Notes: generated by a model not told the origin, from the sequence alone. Positions 17,524 to 26,025 are shown, counted from the first letter of the stretch. The stretch is 64,000 nt of DNA from Micromonospora echinaurantiaca (GCF_900090235.1 NZ_LT607750.1:4269001-4333000); one strand, 5' to 3'. A program made the numbers and translations.

Positions 17524-17547
17524 GGTGGTTAGGCTAGGCTAACCGAA
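17524..17547 (-). promoter_or_regulatory. IdeR/DmdR-type iron box and leaderless promoter of the SIP gene
   Basis: The + strand reads TTAGGCTAGGCTAACCGAA at 17529-17547, close to the actinobacterial iron-box consensus (TTAGGTTAGGCTAACCTAA). On the - strand TAGCCT (17536-17531) fits a TANNNT -10 box 7 nt before the ATG, so the transcript is probably leaderless and the repressor site covers the -10 element. Confidence 0.8.
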
Positions 17548-17601
17548 TATCGGGGTGATCGGCGGCCCCCGCCCCGACACCCGGTCGGTGGAACGGACCG
17601 G

Positions 17602-18000
17602 CTACGGACGCTCCGGCCGCCGGTCGCTCTCGGCCACCAACGCACGGATCTTGCGCAACGTGGCGTCGGGCGCGAGGATCGCCGCCCGCCACCGGTCCAG
17701 CCGGCCGCGGAGATCCCAGACCGTCGCCCGCAGCTGCTGCACCTGCTCGCGCGAGTTCGCCAGCTGCGACCGGGCGACCAGCGCCTCCTCCTCCAGCTCG
17801 GTCACCCGGGTACGCAACGGCTGCACCAGGGTGAGGGCCGCGTCGGTGAGGGTGTCGGCGGCGTCCGCCTTGAACTTCCCGCGCTGCACCACGACGGTCG
17901 CGATGACGGCGAGGCCACCGGCTCCGCCGAGCACGCCGAGGACGGAGAGCAGGACCTGGAGCCACTGCGGGGCGGTGGGGGACGGAGCCGGAGTGCTCAC
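17602..18000 (-). CDS. Small membrane protein with C-terminal coiled coil
   Basis: A 132-residue protein. A short Pro/Ser start (VSTPAPSPTAPQW) is followed by one transmembrane helix (about 14-38, LQVLLSVLGVLGGAGGLAVIATVVV) and then a long helical, charged region with heptad-like spacing (about 50-110, VTELEEEALVARSQLANS...VQQLRATVWDLRGRL). GTG 18000 overlaps the upstream gene's stop (GTGA). The one-TM-plus-coiled-coil layout resembles phage holin-associated or scaffold proteins, but no family is recognised. Confidence 0.7.
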   Translation of the reverse strand: MSTPAPSPTAPQWLQVLLSVLGVLGGAGGLAVIATVVVQRGKFKADAADTLTDAALTLVQPLRTRVTELEEEALVARSQLANSREQVQQLRATVWDLRGRLDRWRAAILAPDATLRKIRALVAESDRRPERP

Positions 18001-18449
18001 CTGCCACCCCCGGCGGCGAGCGGGTCGGCACGGGCGAGCTGGCTGGCCCGCACCATCCGGCGCAGGTCGAGCAGGATCTCCAGCGAACGCCACCCCGAAC
18101 CGGCGGCCACGGCGGCGATGAACGACGCGGCGGCGACCGCCTGCCGGCCCGAGACCACGGTCAGCGCCACGGCGTACATGCCGGTGAGGGTGGCCAGCAC
18201 CAGCACCGCCGCCAGCTCGATGCCGAGGGCGGTGGAGAGCCGCCCCGGCCAGAGCACGCCGAGCAGGCCGGTGATCCCGACGAGGATCAGGCCCGACTCC
18301 CAGCCGACCTGGATCGGGGCGGGCATGGCCAGCTCCACCGACTGCGGCCGGACGTCGAGGACGATCAGGAGCAGGCCGCAGACCGGAGCGGTCACCAGGA
18401 CGGCGATCTCGAACGGTTGGTGCCGCGAACGGATTCGGATGTGGGGCAC
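17997..18449 (-). CDS. Four-helix membrane protein of unknown function
   Basis: A 150-residue membrane protein with four predicted helices (about 13-33, 50-72, 78-100 and 107-125) and a cytoplasmic basic C-terminus (LEILLDLRRMVRASQLARADP). GTG 18449 is decided by an excellent AAGGAG site 5 nt upstream. It is coupled to the coiled-coil membrane protein downstream. The size and pairing are holin-like, but no lysis or structural phage gene is present, so this is only suggestive. Confidence 0.7.
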   Translation of the reverse strand: MPHIRIRSRHQPFEIAVLVTAPVCGLLLIVLDVRPQSVELAMPAPIQVGWESGLILVGITGLLGVLWPGRLSTALGIELAAVLVLATLTGMYAVALTVVSGRQAVAAASFIAAVAAGSGWRSLEILLDLRRMVRASQLARADPLAAGGGR

Positions 18450-18846
18450 GGCGGCTCCTTGAGGTGATGGTCCACCGCCGCCGGCGGACGGCGTTGCCGG
18501 ACGGCGACGGACCCCGCGTCGACTGCCGGCGGGACGCCCGTTCCCGCCGTCCGGCTGCCTGGCGGGCCCGCACCAGGGAGCCGGGCACCGCACCGACGCC
18601 GGTGACCACGAGCGACGACAGGCCACCGTTGGCCGGGTCGACGTACCCCAGTCGTACCACTGTCCGGGAACCTCCGTCCACCCGGGATTTGACACATAAC
18701 CGCAGGTCAGCGGCGGTGGTCGAAGGCATCGGACCGACGGTGGCGCGACGGCGGCCCGGCGGGTGGCGGGCGCCGCCGGAGTCGCCAACATCACTTCATT
18801 CGATAAAAACTTGCAGAGCGTGCAAGTTTCCTCGTAGCGTCCCCGC
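18450..18846. other. Intergenic region between the membrane pair and the TetR gene
   Basis: About 400 nt with no gene I would defend. A leftward open frame beginning at ATG 18729 (MPSTTAADLRLCVKSRVDGG) is protein-like for ~70 codons but runs without a stop into the membrane genes in another frame, so it may be a decayed 5' remnant. The right part is the TetR promoter/operator and is less GC-rich (18790-18830). Confidence 0.5.
18807..18840 (+). promoter_or_regulatory. Operator palindrome and leaderless promoter of the tetR-efflux operon
   Basis: Perfect 9-bp inverted repeat AAACTTGCA (18807-18815) / TGCAAGTTT (18821-18829) with a 5-nt spacer, followed by TAGCGT (18835-18840), a TANNNT -10 box 6 nt before the GTG at 18847. 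The geometry predicts a transcript starting at the start codon and autorepression by the TetR protein binding over the -35/-10 area. Confidence 0.8.
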
Positions 18847-19461
18847 GTGACGGTTGCCGAGCAGACCACGCCGGGGCGCCGGGACCGCAAGAAGCGGCTC
18901 ACCAGGGACGCCCTGACCACCGCCGCGCTGCGGCTGGTCGCCGAGCACGGCTTGGAGAACGTCACCGTCGAGCAGATCAGCGAGGCGGCCGACGTCTCGG
19001 CGCGCACCTTCTTCAACTACTTCTCGTCCAAGGACGAGGCGCTCATCGGCAACCCGGCGGCCGACCGGGAAGTGCTGCTGGCGCGGTTGGTCGCGACCCC
19101 GGCCGGGGTGCCGGCGCTGGAGGCGATCCGGCTGGCGCTGACCGAGACGGTCGAGACGATGCAGGCCGACCGGGAGCTGTGGCGGCTGCGGCTGGCGGTC
19201 ATCGACCGCAACCCGGCGCTGCTGACCCGGCTGATCGCCGGCAACGCCGAGGCCGAGCGGGCGATCGTCGAGGCCCTCGCCAGCCGACTCGGTGTGCCGC
19301 CCGACCACAACCACCCGGCCCTGGTCGCCGCGGTGGCCGGCGCCGCGTTCCGCATCGCCCTGCTGCGCTGGGCCGCCGAGGCCGACACCCGGCCGCTGCG
19401 GGACCTGGTCGACGAGGCGTTCGCCGCGGTCGCCGCCGGCCTGCCGGATCCCCGGCCCTGA
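18847..19461 (+). CDS. TetR-family transcriptional repressor
   Basis: A 204-residue regulator. The N-terminal helix-turn-helix spans about residues 16-62 (TRDALTTAALRLVAEHGLENVTVEQISEAADVSARTFFNYFSSKDE), a typical TetR DNA-binding domain. The C-terminal helical ligand domain is variable. The gene sits 69 nt before a DHA2 multidrug transporter on the same strand, and its own promoter carries a perfect palindrome. It most likely controls both genes and is relieved by a transported compound. Ligand unknown. Confidence 0.9.
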   Translation: MTVAEQTTPGRRDRKKRLTRDALTTAALRLVAEHGLENVTVEQISEAADVSARTFFNYFSSKDEALIGNPAADREVLLARLVATPAGVPALEAIRLALTETVETMQADRELWRLRLAVIDRNPALLTRLIAGNAEAERAIVEALASRLGVPPDHNHPALVAAVAGAAFRIALLRWAAEADTRPLRDLVDEAFAAVAAGLPDPRP

Positions 19462-19530
19462 GCCCCACCCGCACCCCGGGCGCCGCCGCCCCGGGTCCGC
19501 CTGTCCGGAACACCCCACGAGGGAGCGTCA

Positions 19531-21111
19531 ATGACCGCTACCGCCCCACCCGCCGGGCCCGCCGAGGCCGGCGCGCGAATGTCGCGCCGGGAGGTCCTCC
19601 AGGCCCTCTCCGGCCTGATGGTCGGCATGTTCGTGTCGATCCTCGCCTCCACCGTGGTGGCGAACGCGCTGCCGCGGATCATCGCCGATCTCAACGGCAG
19701 CCAGACCATCTACACCTGGATCGTCACCAGTGAACTGCTCGCCATGACGGCAACGGTGCCGCTGTGGGGCAAGATGGCCGACCTGTACAGCAAGAAGCTG
19801 CTGATCCAGCTGTCGCTGGGGCTGTTCGTGGTGGGTTCGCTGATCGCGGGCTTCACCCCGAACGTCGAGGTGCTGCTGGCCAGCCGGGTGGTGCAGGGCA
19901 TCGGCGCGGGTGGCATGACCGCGCTGGCCACCATCGTCATGGCGGCGATGATCCCGCCGCGCGAACTCGGCCGCTACGCCGGCATCTTCGGCGCGGTCTT
20001 CGGCGTGGGCACCATCGCCGGACCGCTGATCGGCGGCGTGCTGGTGGACACCTCGTGGCTGGGTTGGCGGTGGTGCTTCCTGATCGGCGTCCCGTTCACC
20101 CTGCTCTCCATCGTGCTGCTGCAGCGCACCCTGCACCTGCCGGTCGTCCGGCGGCAGGTCACCATCGACTGGCTCGGTGCCGTACTGATCACCGCGGGCG
20201 TCAGCACGCTGCTGATCTGGTCGTCGCTGGCCGGGAACACGTTCGCCTGGGCCTCGGGCTGGACCGCGCTGATGGTGGTCGGCGGGATCCTGCTGCTGGC
20301 GCTGGCCGTACGGGTCGAGGCGCGGGCGACCGACCCGATCGTCCCGCTGGACATCTTCCGCAACCGGACCGTCTCGCTGGCCACCATCGCCAGCGTGCTG
20401 GTCGGCGTCGCGATGTTCGGCGGCACCGTCTTCCTGTCCCAGTACTTCCAGATCTCACTGGGCAAGTCGCCGACCGTGGCGGGCCTGATGAGCCTGCCGA
20501 TGATCTTCGGTCTGCTGGTCTCGTCGACGGTCGCCGGCCAGCTCATCACCAAGTACGGCCGGTGGAAGGCGTACCTGGTGGCCGGGGCGGCCGTGATGAC
20601 CGTCGGGATGCTGCTGCTGGGCACCATCGACGCCGGCACCAGCGTGCTCGTGCTCTCGGTCTACATGGCCGTGCTCGGCGTCGGCGTCGGCATGCTCATG
20701 CAGAACCTGGTGCTCGCCGCGCAGAACGACGTGCCGGCGCACGAACTCGGTGCGGCCACCTCCGTGCTCACCTTCTTCCGCAGCATGGGTGGTGCGATCG
20801 GGGTCAGCGCCCTGGGCGCCCTGCTGGCCAACCGGGTCACCTCGCTGATGACCGAGAAGCTCGGGCCGGCCGCGACCGGCGGCAGCGGCTCGGCCGAGGT
20901 GCCCGACCTGTCCGCGCTGCCCGAGCCGGTGCTGCGCATCGTGCAGGAGGTCTACGGCGTCGCCACCGCCGACCTGTTCTTGGTCGGCACGCCGTTCGCG
21001 GTGCTCGCCCTCATCGTGGTGCTGTTCATCAAGGAGAAGCCGCTGCACACGCTCAGCGGCGACGAGCGGCGGGCGCAGGAGGAGGCCGCCGCGCAGGCGG
21101 CCGGGCACTGA
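19531..21111 (+). CDS. DHA2-family (14-TM) MFS drug efflux transporter
   Basis: A 526-residue MFS protein with 14 predicted helices. The conserved DHA2 motifs are visible: motif A-like GKMADLYSKK (near 85-94), motif B region LLASRVVQGIGAGGMTAL, and motif C GAVFGVGTIAGPLIGGVL. The first helix carries MFVSILASTVVANALPRI with the D/E-less start found in many actinobacterial members. It exports hydrophobic drugs using the proton gradient. ATG 19531 follows GAGGGAGCGTCA. Regulated with the upstream tetR gene. Confidence 0.9.
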   Translation: MTATAPPAGPAEAGARMSRREVLQALSGLMVGMFVSILASTVVANALPRIIADLNGSQTIYTWIVTSELLAMTATVPLWGKMADLYSKKLLIQLSLGLFVVGSLIAGFTPNVEVLLASRVVQGIGAGGMTALATIVMAAMIPPRELGRYAGIFGAVFGVGTIAGPLIGGVLVDTSWLGWRWCFLIGVPFTLLSIVLLQRTLHLPVVRRQVTIDWLGAVLITAGVSTLLIWSSLAGNTFAWASGWTALMVVGGILLLALAVRVEARATDPIVPLDIFRNRTVSLATIASVLVGVAMFGGTVFLSQYFQISLGKSPTVAGLMSLPMIFGLLVSSTVAGQLITKYGRWKAYLVAGAAVMTVGMLLLGTIDAGTSVLVLSVYMAVLGVGVGMLMQNLVLAAQNDVPAHELGAATSVLTFFRSMGGAIGVSALGALLANRVTSLMTEKLGPAATGGSGSAEVPDLSALPEPVLRIVQEVYGVATADLFLVGTPFAVLALIVVLFIKEKPLHTLSGDERRAQEEAAAQAAGH

Positions 21112-21117
21112 CCCGTA

Positions 21118-21154
21118 CGGCGGCGGGGTGGGCGGCCGGCCCACCCCGCCGCCG
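21118..21154. terminator. Bidirectional hairpin terminator
   Basis: Perfect 16-bp arms (21118-21133 and 21139-21154) with a 5-nt loop GGCCG, exactly between the convergent efflux transporter and the fusion oxidoreductase gene. No T-tract. Confidence 0.85.
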
Positions 21155-21156
21155 CG

Positions 21157-23436
21157 TCAGTCCGTGGCCGGCGGGACCGGGAAGTTGGTGTTGAACACCG
21201 CGTCCGGGTCGTAGGCCCGCTTGACCTGCCGCAGCCGGCTCAGCGTGGGCTCCGGGAAGGCGTCGCGCAGCCGCTCGGGGCGCGGGTCGGTCTCGAAGCT
21301 CAGGTAGAGACCCTCGGCGTGCGGGTAGACCCAGCGGTCCCACGGCTCGTCCAGGGCGGCTCGCCGCACCCCGCCGCCGAAGGCCACCGCCGAGAAGTTC
21401 TGGTGCCGGTGCGGGTACGCGGTGTCGCCGGCCGGCACGTCGTTGACCGCACCGCCCACCGCGCGCAGTTGCAGGAAGTACGAGACGCCCTCGGTGACCA
21501 GCCGGGCCAGCCCGCCGGACACCTCCGGGGTGAGGTGGGTGAACAGCCCCGAGCGGGTGATCGGGCCCAGCCCGCCGGTGGCGTGGTGCGGCTGGGTGGG
21601 AAAGACGACCCCGGAGTAGGGCGTCAGCCGGGCCTCGTGGTCGAGCACCGGGGCGATGTCGGCGAGCCGTTGCAGCGCGGCGACCGCGGCGTCGGTGTCG
21701 TCGCTGGCGTAGACGCTCATCACCCGCGCCACCACGGACGGCGCGCCCCGGTTCGGGGACAGGATGATGAAGCTGGTCAGCTCGCGCGGCGAGGTCTCCA
21801 CCACCTGCCCCCAGCGTGCCAGCACCCCGGCGGTGTCCGAGGCGTCGAGCAGCATGACGGAGTGGACGATGTCGCCCACCCGGTCGGCGGCCAGATCCAG
21901 TGCGGTGACCGCGCCGACGTTGGCGCCGGCGCCGCGCAGCGCCCAGAACAGGTCGGGGTGGTGCTCGGCGTCGGCGCGGACGATCCGGCCGTCGGCGAGG
22001 ACCACCTCGGCGGCCCGGACGTGGTCGATGGTCAGCCCGTGCAGCCGGCCCATGAAGCCGATGCCGCCGGTGGTGGCCAGCCCGCCGACGCCGACGCCGC
22101 CGTAGTCGCCGGAGCTGATCGCCAGGCCGTGCGGGACGAGCTGCTCGGCGACCTGCCCCCAGCGGGCGCCGGCGCCCAGCCGGACCAGCCCGGTGCGCTC
22201 GTCGATCAGCTCGATGCCGTCGAGGGCGCCCAGGTCGACCACGATGCCGCCGTCGTTGGTGGAGCGCCCGCTGATGCCGTGGCCGCCGGAGCGGACGGCG
22301 ATCGGCACCTCCTGCTTGCGGGCGTAGGCGAGCGCCTCGGCGACCTCCTCGGCGCTGCGCGGGCGCAGCACCAGGCCGGGCCGGCCGGCGCGCAGGTAGC
22401 CGGAGCGCACCGACGCGTACTCCCGGTCGCCCGGCTCGACCGCCCGGGCGGCCAGCGCGGCCGGCACGTCGTCGTAGGCGATGCCGGCCCGGCGGGCCGC
22501 CAGCGCGGCGCTGCCCCGGCGCCGGGCGACCGGCGCGGTGCCGGCGGCCGCCCGCTCCGCGGCGACGAGTTCCCGCAGCGCCGGGGCGACCTCCTGGCCG
22601 AAGGTCTGGATGGCGCGCGGGTCGTCGCCGATCAGGATGAAGGTGCCGATGCCGCGCTCCAGGGCGTACGGGGCGAGCTGCTCGACCCACTGCGCGGGCG
22701 GCCCCTGCAGGAAGCCCCTGCCGTGCGGGGTGAACGCGCCGCCGATGTTGAGCACCCGGCGGATCTCGGCGGGATGGCGGCCGGCCCGGGTGGCCGCCTC
22801 GTCGATGGTGGCGTTGCCCTCGACCAGGCCGTCGTCGCCGACGTACTGGAGGGTGACCGCCCAGCCGTCCGCGACCCGGCCGGTCAGCCGCAGCATCCGC
22901 GGCTTGAGCGCGCCCAGCCAGATCGGGATGTCGTGGGCCGGCGCCGGGCCGCGCTTGACGCCGGCGACCCGGTGGTACGTGCCGTCCACGGTGAGCGCGG
23001 TCGGGTCGGCGGTGTCCCAGATCCCCCGGATGATCTCGATCCCCTCGGCCAGCGCCTGGACGCCCTGGCCCGGGGTGAGCCGCCGGCCGCCCATCGCCTC
23101 GATCGCCTCCCAGAAGGCGCCCGCACCGAGGCCGAGGGTGAACCGGCCGGCGGAGAGCCGGTCCAGGCTGGCGGCCGAGCGGGCCAGCACCGCCGGCGGG
23201 CGCAGCGCCAGGTTGAGCACGTTGCCGGCGACCGAGATCCGCTCGGTGGCCGCCGCGACCCAGGTCAGCAGGGTCCAGGTGTCCAGGAAGCCCGGCTGGT
23301 AGGGGTGGTCCTGGAAGGTGGCGAGGTCCAGCCCGGCCGCCTCGGTGAGCTGGGCGAGCTGGACCGGTACCTGGGGGTTCTCGTTCTGGGGCGTGATGAA
23401 CGTGCCGAAGGTCAGCTCGTGCCCGTAGTCGGTCAT
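21157..23436 (-). CDS. Fusion: luciferase-like flavin oxidoreductase + berberine-bridge-type FAD oxidase
   Basis: A 759-residue two-enzyme fusion. Residues about 1-300 are a luciferase-like (LLM) flavin/F420-dependent monooxygenase barrel (TFQDHPYQPGFLDTWTLL, RFTLGLGAGAFWEAIEAMGG, PIWLGALKPRML). After a basic Ala/Arg linker (~310-330), residues ~340-759 are an FAD-linked oxidase: PP-type FAD-binding domain with RSGGHGISGRSTNDGG (His likely flavin-linked), GDYGGVGVGGLATTGGIGFMGR, and a BBE C-terminal end (YDPDAVFNTNFPVPP). ATG 23436 follows a GGAGCGG site. Divergent from marR. Substrate unknown; a tandem oxidation of one compound is a reasonable inference. Confidence 0.88.
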   Translation of the reverse strand: MTDYGHELTFGTFITPQNENPQVPVQLAQLTEAAGLDLATFQDHPYQPGFLDTWTLLTWVAAATERISVAGNVLNLALRPPAVLARSAASLDRLSAGRFTLGLGAGAFWEAIEAMGGRRLTPGQGVQALAEGIEIIRGIWDTADPTALTVDGTYHRVAGVKRGPAPAHDIPIWLGALKPRMLRLTGRVADGWAVTLQYVGDDGLVEGNATIDEAATRAGRHPAEIRRVLNIGGAFTPHGRGFLQGPPAQWVEQLAPYALERGIGTFILIGDDPRAIQTFGQEVAPALRELVAAERAAAGTAPVARRRGSAALAARRAGIAYDDVPAALAARAVEPGDREYASVRSGYLRAGRPGLVLRPRSAEEVAEALAYARKQEVPIAVRSGGHGISGRSTNDGGIVVDLGALDGIELIDERTGLVRLGAGARWGQVAEQLVPHGLAISSGDYGGVGVGGLATTGGIGFMGRLHGLTIDHVRAAEVVLADGRIVRADAEHHPDLFWALRGAGANVGAVTALDLAADRVGDIVHSVMLLDASDTAGVLARWGQVVETSPRELTSFIILSPNRGAPSVVARVMSVYASDDTDAAVAALQRLADIAPVLDHEARLTPYSGVVFPTQPHHATGGLGPITRSGLFTHLTPEVSGGLARLVTEGVSYFLQLRAVGGAVNDVPAGDTAYPHRHQNFSAVAFGGGVRRAALDEPWDRWVYPHAEGLYLSFETDPRPERLRDAFPEPTLSRLRQVKRAYDPDAVFNTNFPVPPATD

Positions 23437-23462
23437 GGGTCCGCTCCGTCGTACTGCCAATT

Positions 23463-23509
23463 GTTTGCGCGACAAACGATACACTAACTAACTCATTTGT
23501 CGAACAGAT
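23463..23509. promoter_or_regulatory. Two palindromic sites in the marR / fusion-oxidase divergent promoter
   Basis: GTTTG-CGCGA-CAAAC (23463-23477, perfect) and ATTTGT-CGA-ACAGAT (23495-23509, one mismatch) lie in an AT-rich stretch between the two divergent genes. Both share a TTTG/CAAA core and the second is 38 nt before the marR ATG. They are the likely binding sites of the MarR protein. Confidence 0.65.
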
Positions 23510-23547
23510 GATGTGTCGCTTCAATCACTGCTGGTAGCATCGTCGGC

Positions 23548-24075
23548 ATGACCACCGCTGGCGTCCCCACCCCGGCCCGCACCAACCCCGAACCGGAGTT
23601 CGTCGGCGAGTTCGGCTGGGCGCTCACCGTGCTGCTGCGGGAGTGGAGCGCCCGGGTGGCGGCGGCGGTCGGCGACCTGCCGTCCGGCACCCGGGGCTAC
23701 CAGGTGCTCTCGGCCGTGGTCCGGGACGAGCCGCCAAGCCAGGCCTCGCTGGCCACCCGGCTGGGCATCGACCGCAGCGTGATGACCTACCTGATCGACC
23801 GCTGCGTCGAATCCGGCCTGGTCGAGCGTCAGCAGGACCCGACCGACCGGCGTGCCCGCCGGATCGTCCCCACCGGGCACGGGCGCCGCCGGCTCGACGA
23901 ACTGGACGCGCGGGTGCGCCAGGTGGAGGAGGAACTGCTGGGCGCGCTCCCCGAGGCGGAGCGCGCGCTGCTGCACCGGCTGCTACGGCAGGCCGCCGAC
24001 GGCGTCGCGCACGACCCCGACCGCTGCGCGGTCACCGCCGACGCGATGCGCGGCGGCACCGGCTCGCCGGCCTGA
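23548..24075 (+). CDS. MarR-family transcriptional regulator
   Basis: A 175-residue winged-helix regulator. The DNA-binding region (about 60-125) includes SQASLATRLGIDRSVMTYLIDRCVESGLVERQQDPTDRRARRIV, with the recognition helix followed by the DxRARR beta-wing characteristic of MarR. The flanking helices form the dimer. It is divergent from the flavin fusion enzyme and the space between holds two palindromes, so it probably represses that enzyme and itself until a phenolic or similar ligand is present. Confidence 0.9.
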   Translation: MTTAGVPTPARTNPEPEFVGEFGWALTVLLREWSARVAAAVGDLPSGTRGYQVLSAVVRDEPPSQASLATRLGIDRSVMTYLIDRCVESGLVERQQDPTDRRARRIVPTGHGRRRLDELDARVRQVEEELLGALPEAERALLHRLLRQAADGVAHDPDRCAVTADAMRGGTGSPA

Positions 24076-24124
24076 CCCGGCTCGCCTGCCCGACCCGGTC
24101 GCCGCGCCAGCCCGCGGAGCAGAC

Positions 24125-24769
24125 TCAGCCGTTCAGGTACGCCAGCACGGCCAGCACCCGCCGGTTGTCGTCGTCCGACGGCGGCATGCCGAGCTTGCTG
24201 AAGATGTTGTTGATGTGCTTGCTGACCGCCTTCTCGGTGACGAACAGCCGGCCGGCGATCGCCGCGTTCGACCGGCCCTCCGCCATCAGGCCCAGCACCT
24301 CGCGCTCGCGGGCGGTCAGCTCGGCCAGCCGCCGCCCGCCGGTGTTGCGGGCCAGCAGTTGGGACACCACGTCCGGGTCCATCACCATGCCACCGGCCGC
24401 CACCCGGCGCACCGCGTCGACAAACTGGTCCACGTTGGACACCCGGTCCTTGAGCAGGTAGCCCACTCCCCCACCGCGGTCGGAGAGCAGCTCCCGGGCG
24501 TACAGCTGCTCGACGTGCTGGGACAGCACCAGGATCGGCAGGCCGGGCAGCCGGGTGCGGGCCTGCAACGCCGCCTGCAGGCCCTCGTCGGTGAAGGTCG
24601 GCGGCAGGCGGACGTCGACCACCGCGACGTCAGGGCGGTGCCGGCTCAACGCCGGCAGCACGGACGGCCCGTCCGCGACCGCCTCGACCACCTGGAAGCC
24701 GAAGGCGTCGAGGATGCGGGTCAGCCCGTCCCGGAGGAGGGCGAGATCCTCGGCGATGACAACTCGCAC
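24125..24769 (-). CDS. NarL/LuxR-family response regulator
   Basis: A 214-residue two-domain regulator: receiver (1-120) with acidic ED near residue 8, phospho-acceptor Asp52 (VVDVRLPP) and conserved Lys in YLLKDRV, and a C-terminal LuxR helix-turn-helix (~150-210, LTAREREVLGLMAEGRSNAAIAGRLFV). GTG 24769 follows GGAG and lies 49 nt inside the histidine-kinase gene, so translation is coupled. The partner is the kinase immediately upstream. Confidence 0.92.
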   Translation of the reverse strand: MRVVIAEDLALLRDGLTRILDAFGFQVVEAVADGPSVLPALSRHRPDVAVVDVRLPPTFTDEGLQAALQARTRLPGLPILVLSQHVEQLYARELLSDRGGGVGYLLKDRVSNVDQFVDAVRRVAAGGMVMDPDVVSQLLARNTGGRRLAELTAREREVLGLMAEGRSNAAIAGRLFVTEKAVSKHINNIFSKLGMPPSDDDNRRVLAVLAYLNG

Positions 24770-26025
24770 GGCAGCTCCATGGTCACGACGGTCGGTCCGC
24801 CGGGCGGACTGGTCACCGTCATCGTTCCATCGAAGGCTGCCAGACGGCGGCGCACACCCGCCAGGCCGGTCCCCGCGTCCGGCTGCGCCCCGCCCCGGCC
24901 GTCGTCGCCGACCACCACGGCCAGCCGGCCCTCCCGGTGCGTCATCCGGATCCAGGCGCGCGCCGCGCCACTGTGCTTGGCGACGTTGGCCAGCGCCTCC
25001 GCCACCGCGAAGTACGCCGCCGACTCGACCGCCGCCGGCGGGCTGCCCGGCAGCTGCACCTCCACCGTCACGGGCAGCGGAACCGCCAGCGCGAGCGCCT
25101 CGACCGCGCCGCCGAGGCCGCGTTCGGCGAGCACCGGCGGGTAGATGCCGCGAACCAGGTCGCGCAACTCGACCAGGGCCTGCCCACTGGCCTCCTGGGC
25201 CTCGGCCAGCAGCCGCCGGGCCGCCACCGGGTCGTCCGCCATCAGCTTCCCGGCCAGCCCGATGCTCATGCTCAGCGCCACCAACCGGGCCTGCGCGCCG
25301 TCGTGCAGATCGCGCTCGATCCGGCGCAGCTCGGCCGCCTGGGTGTCGACCGTGTCGGCCCGGGTGACGGTCAGCTGCCGCACCCGCAGCGCCAGTTCCT
25401 GCGCCTTCGTCGGGGTCAGGAAGAGGCCGGCGAAGCGCAGGTGCAGCCAGACCAGCCAGGGCGCCACCGCCAGCCCGCCGATCAGGAAGAACCACCCCTG
25501 CGGTACGGAGAGCCAGGCCTTGACGATGTTGTCCATCGGCCAGAACACGCCGTAGCCGTACCAGTCGATGGTCAGGTAGAGCACCAGCGGCACCAGCAGC
25601 ACGCCCTCCAGCCCATACGCCGGCAGCACGAACGCCAGCAGGCAGGCCGCGCCGGTGACCACGCCCGGCACCAGCCAGGCGAAGTCCCGCCAGGTGGCCG
25701 GGTCGCCGACCACCCACCGGAACCGCCGCCAGGTGCCGATCCTGGCGTCGGCGGGCATCGGCCGGTACGGGGTGGCCATCGGCATCCCACCCCAGCGGGC
25801 GAGCCGGCGCTGCGCCCCCAGGCAGAGCCGGACCAGCGCGGTCACCACCGGGAACAGCGCGAACCCGATGCCGAAGACCGGGATCAACGCGAGCGACACC
25901 ACCGAGAGCACGAACAGCGCGACGTTGGTGGTCAGGCAGAGCAGGGCCAGCGCCAGGCCCTGCACGGCGGCGATCGCGCCCGGCCGCAGCCACTGCCGGA
26001 CGAACAGACGTACGGAGCTGTCCAC
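24721..26025 (-). CDS. Sensor histidine kinase (HisKA_3 type)
   Basis: A 434-residue membrane kinase. The N-terminal half is a multi-helix sensor domain (helices near 15-65 and 115-200). The dimerisation/phosphotransfer segment has RIERDLHDGAQARLVALSMS with the phosphorylated His near 240. The HATPase region shows AVAEALANVAKHSGA and the short DDGRGG...GTGLAGVRRRL glycine boxes. It is the cognate kinase of the overlapped response regulator. It is divergent from the MMPL transporter gene, which is the likely regulon member. GTG 26025 is chosen because the sensor domain begins there. Confidence 0.88.
   Translation of the reverse strand: MDSSVRLFVRQWLRPGAIAAVQGLALALLCLTTNVALFVLSVVSLALIPVFGIGFALFPVVTALVRLCLGAQRRLARWGGMPMATPYRPMPADARIGTWRRFRWVVGDPATWRDFAWLVPGVVTGAACLLAFVLPAYGLEGVLLVPLVLYLTIDWYGYGVFWPMDNIVKAWLSVPQGWFFLIGGLAVAPWLVWLHLRFAGLFLTPTKAQELALRVRQLTVTRADTVDTQAAELRRIERDLHDGAQARLVALSMSIGLAGKLMADDPVAARRLLAEAQEASGQALVELRDLVRGIYPPVLAERGLGGAVEALALAVPLPVTVEVQLPGSPPAAVESAAYFAVAEALANVAKHSGAARAWIRMTHREGRLAVVVGDDGRGGAQPDAGTGLAGVRRRLAAFDGTMTVTSPPGGPTVVTMELPCELSSPRISPSSGTG

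Noticed and set aside
17997..18449. Intact prophage around the holin-like membrane pair
   Set aside because: No integrase, terminase, capsid, tail or lysin gene is found on either side within the window.
21319..23487. A 722-codon rightward open frame opposite the flavin fusion enzyme
   Set aside because: It is an antisense shadow caused by high GC at the third codon position; the leftward frame has two complete flavoenzyme domains.
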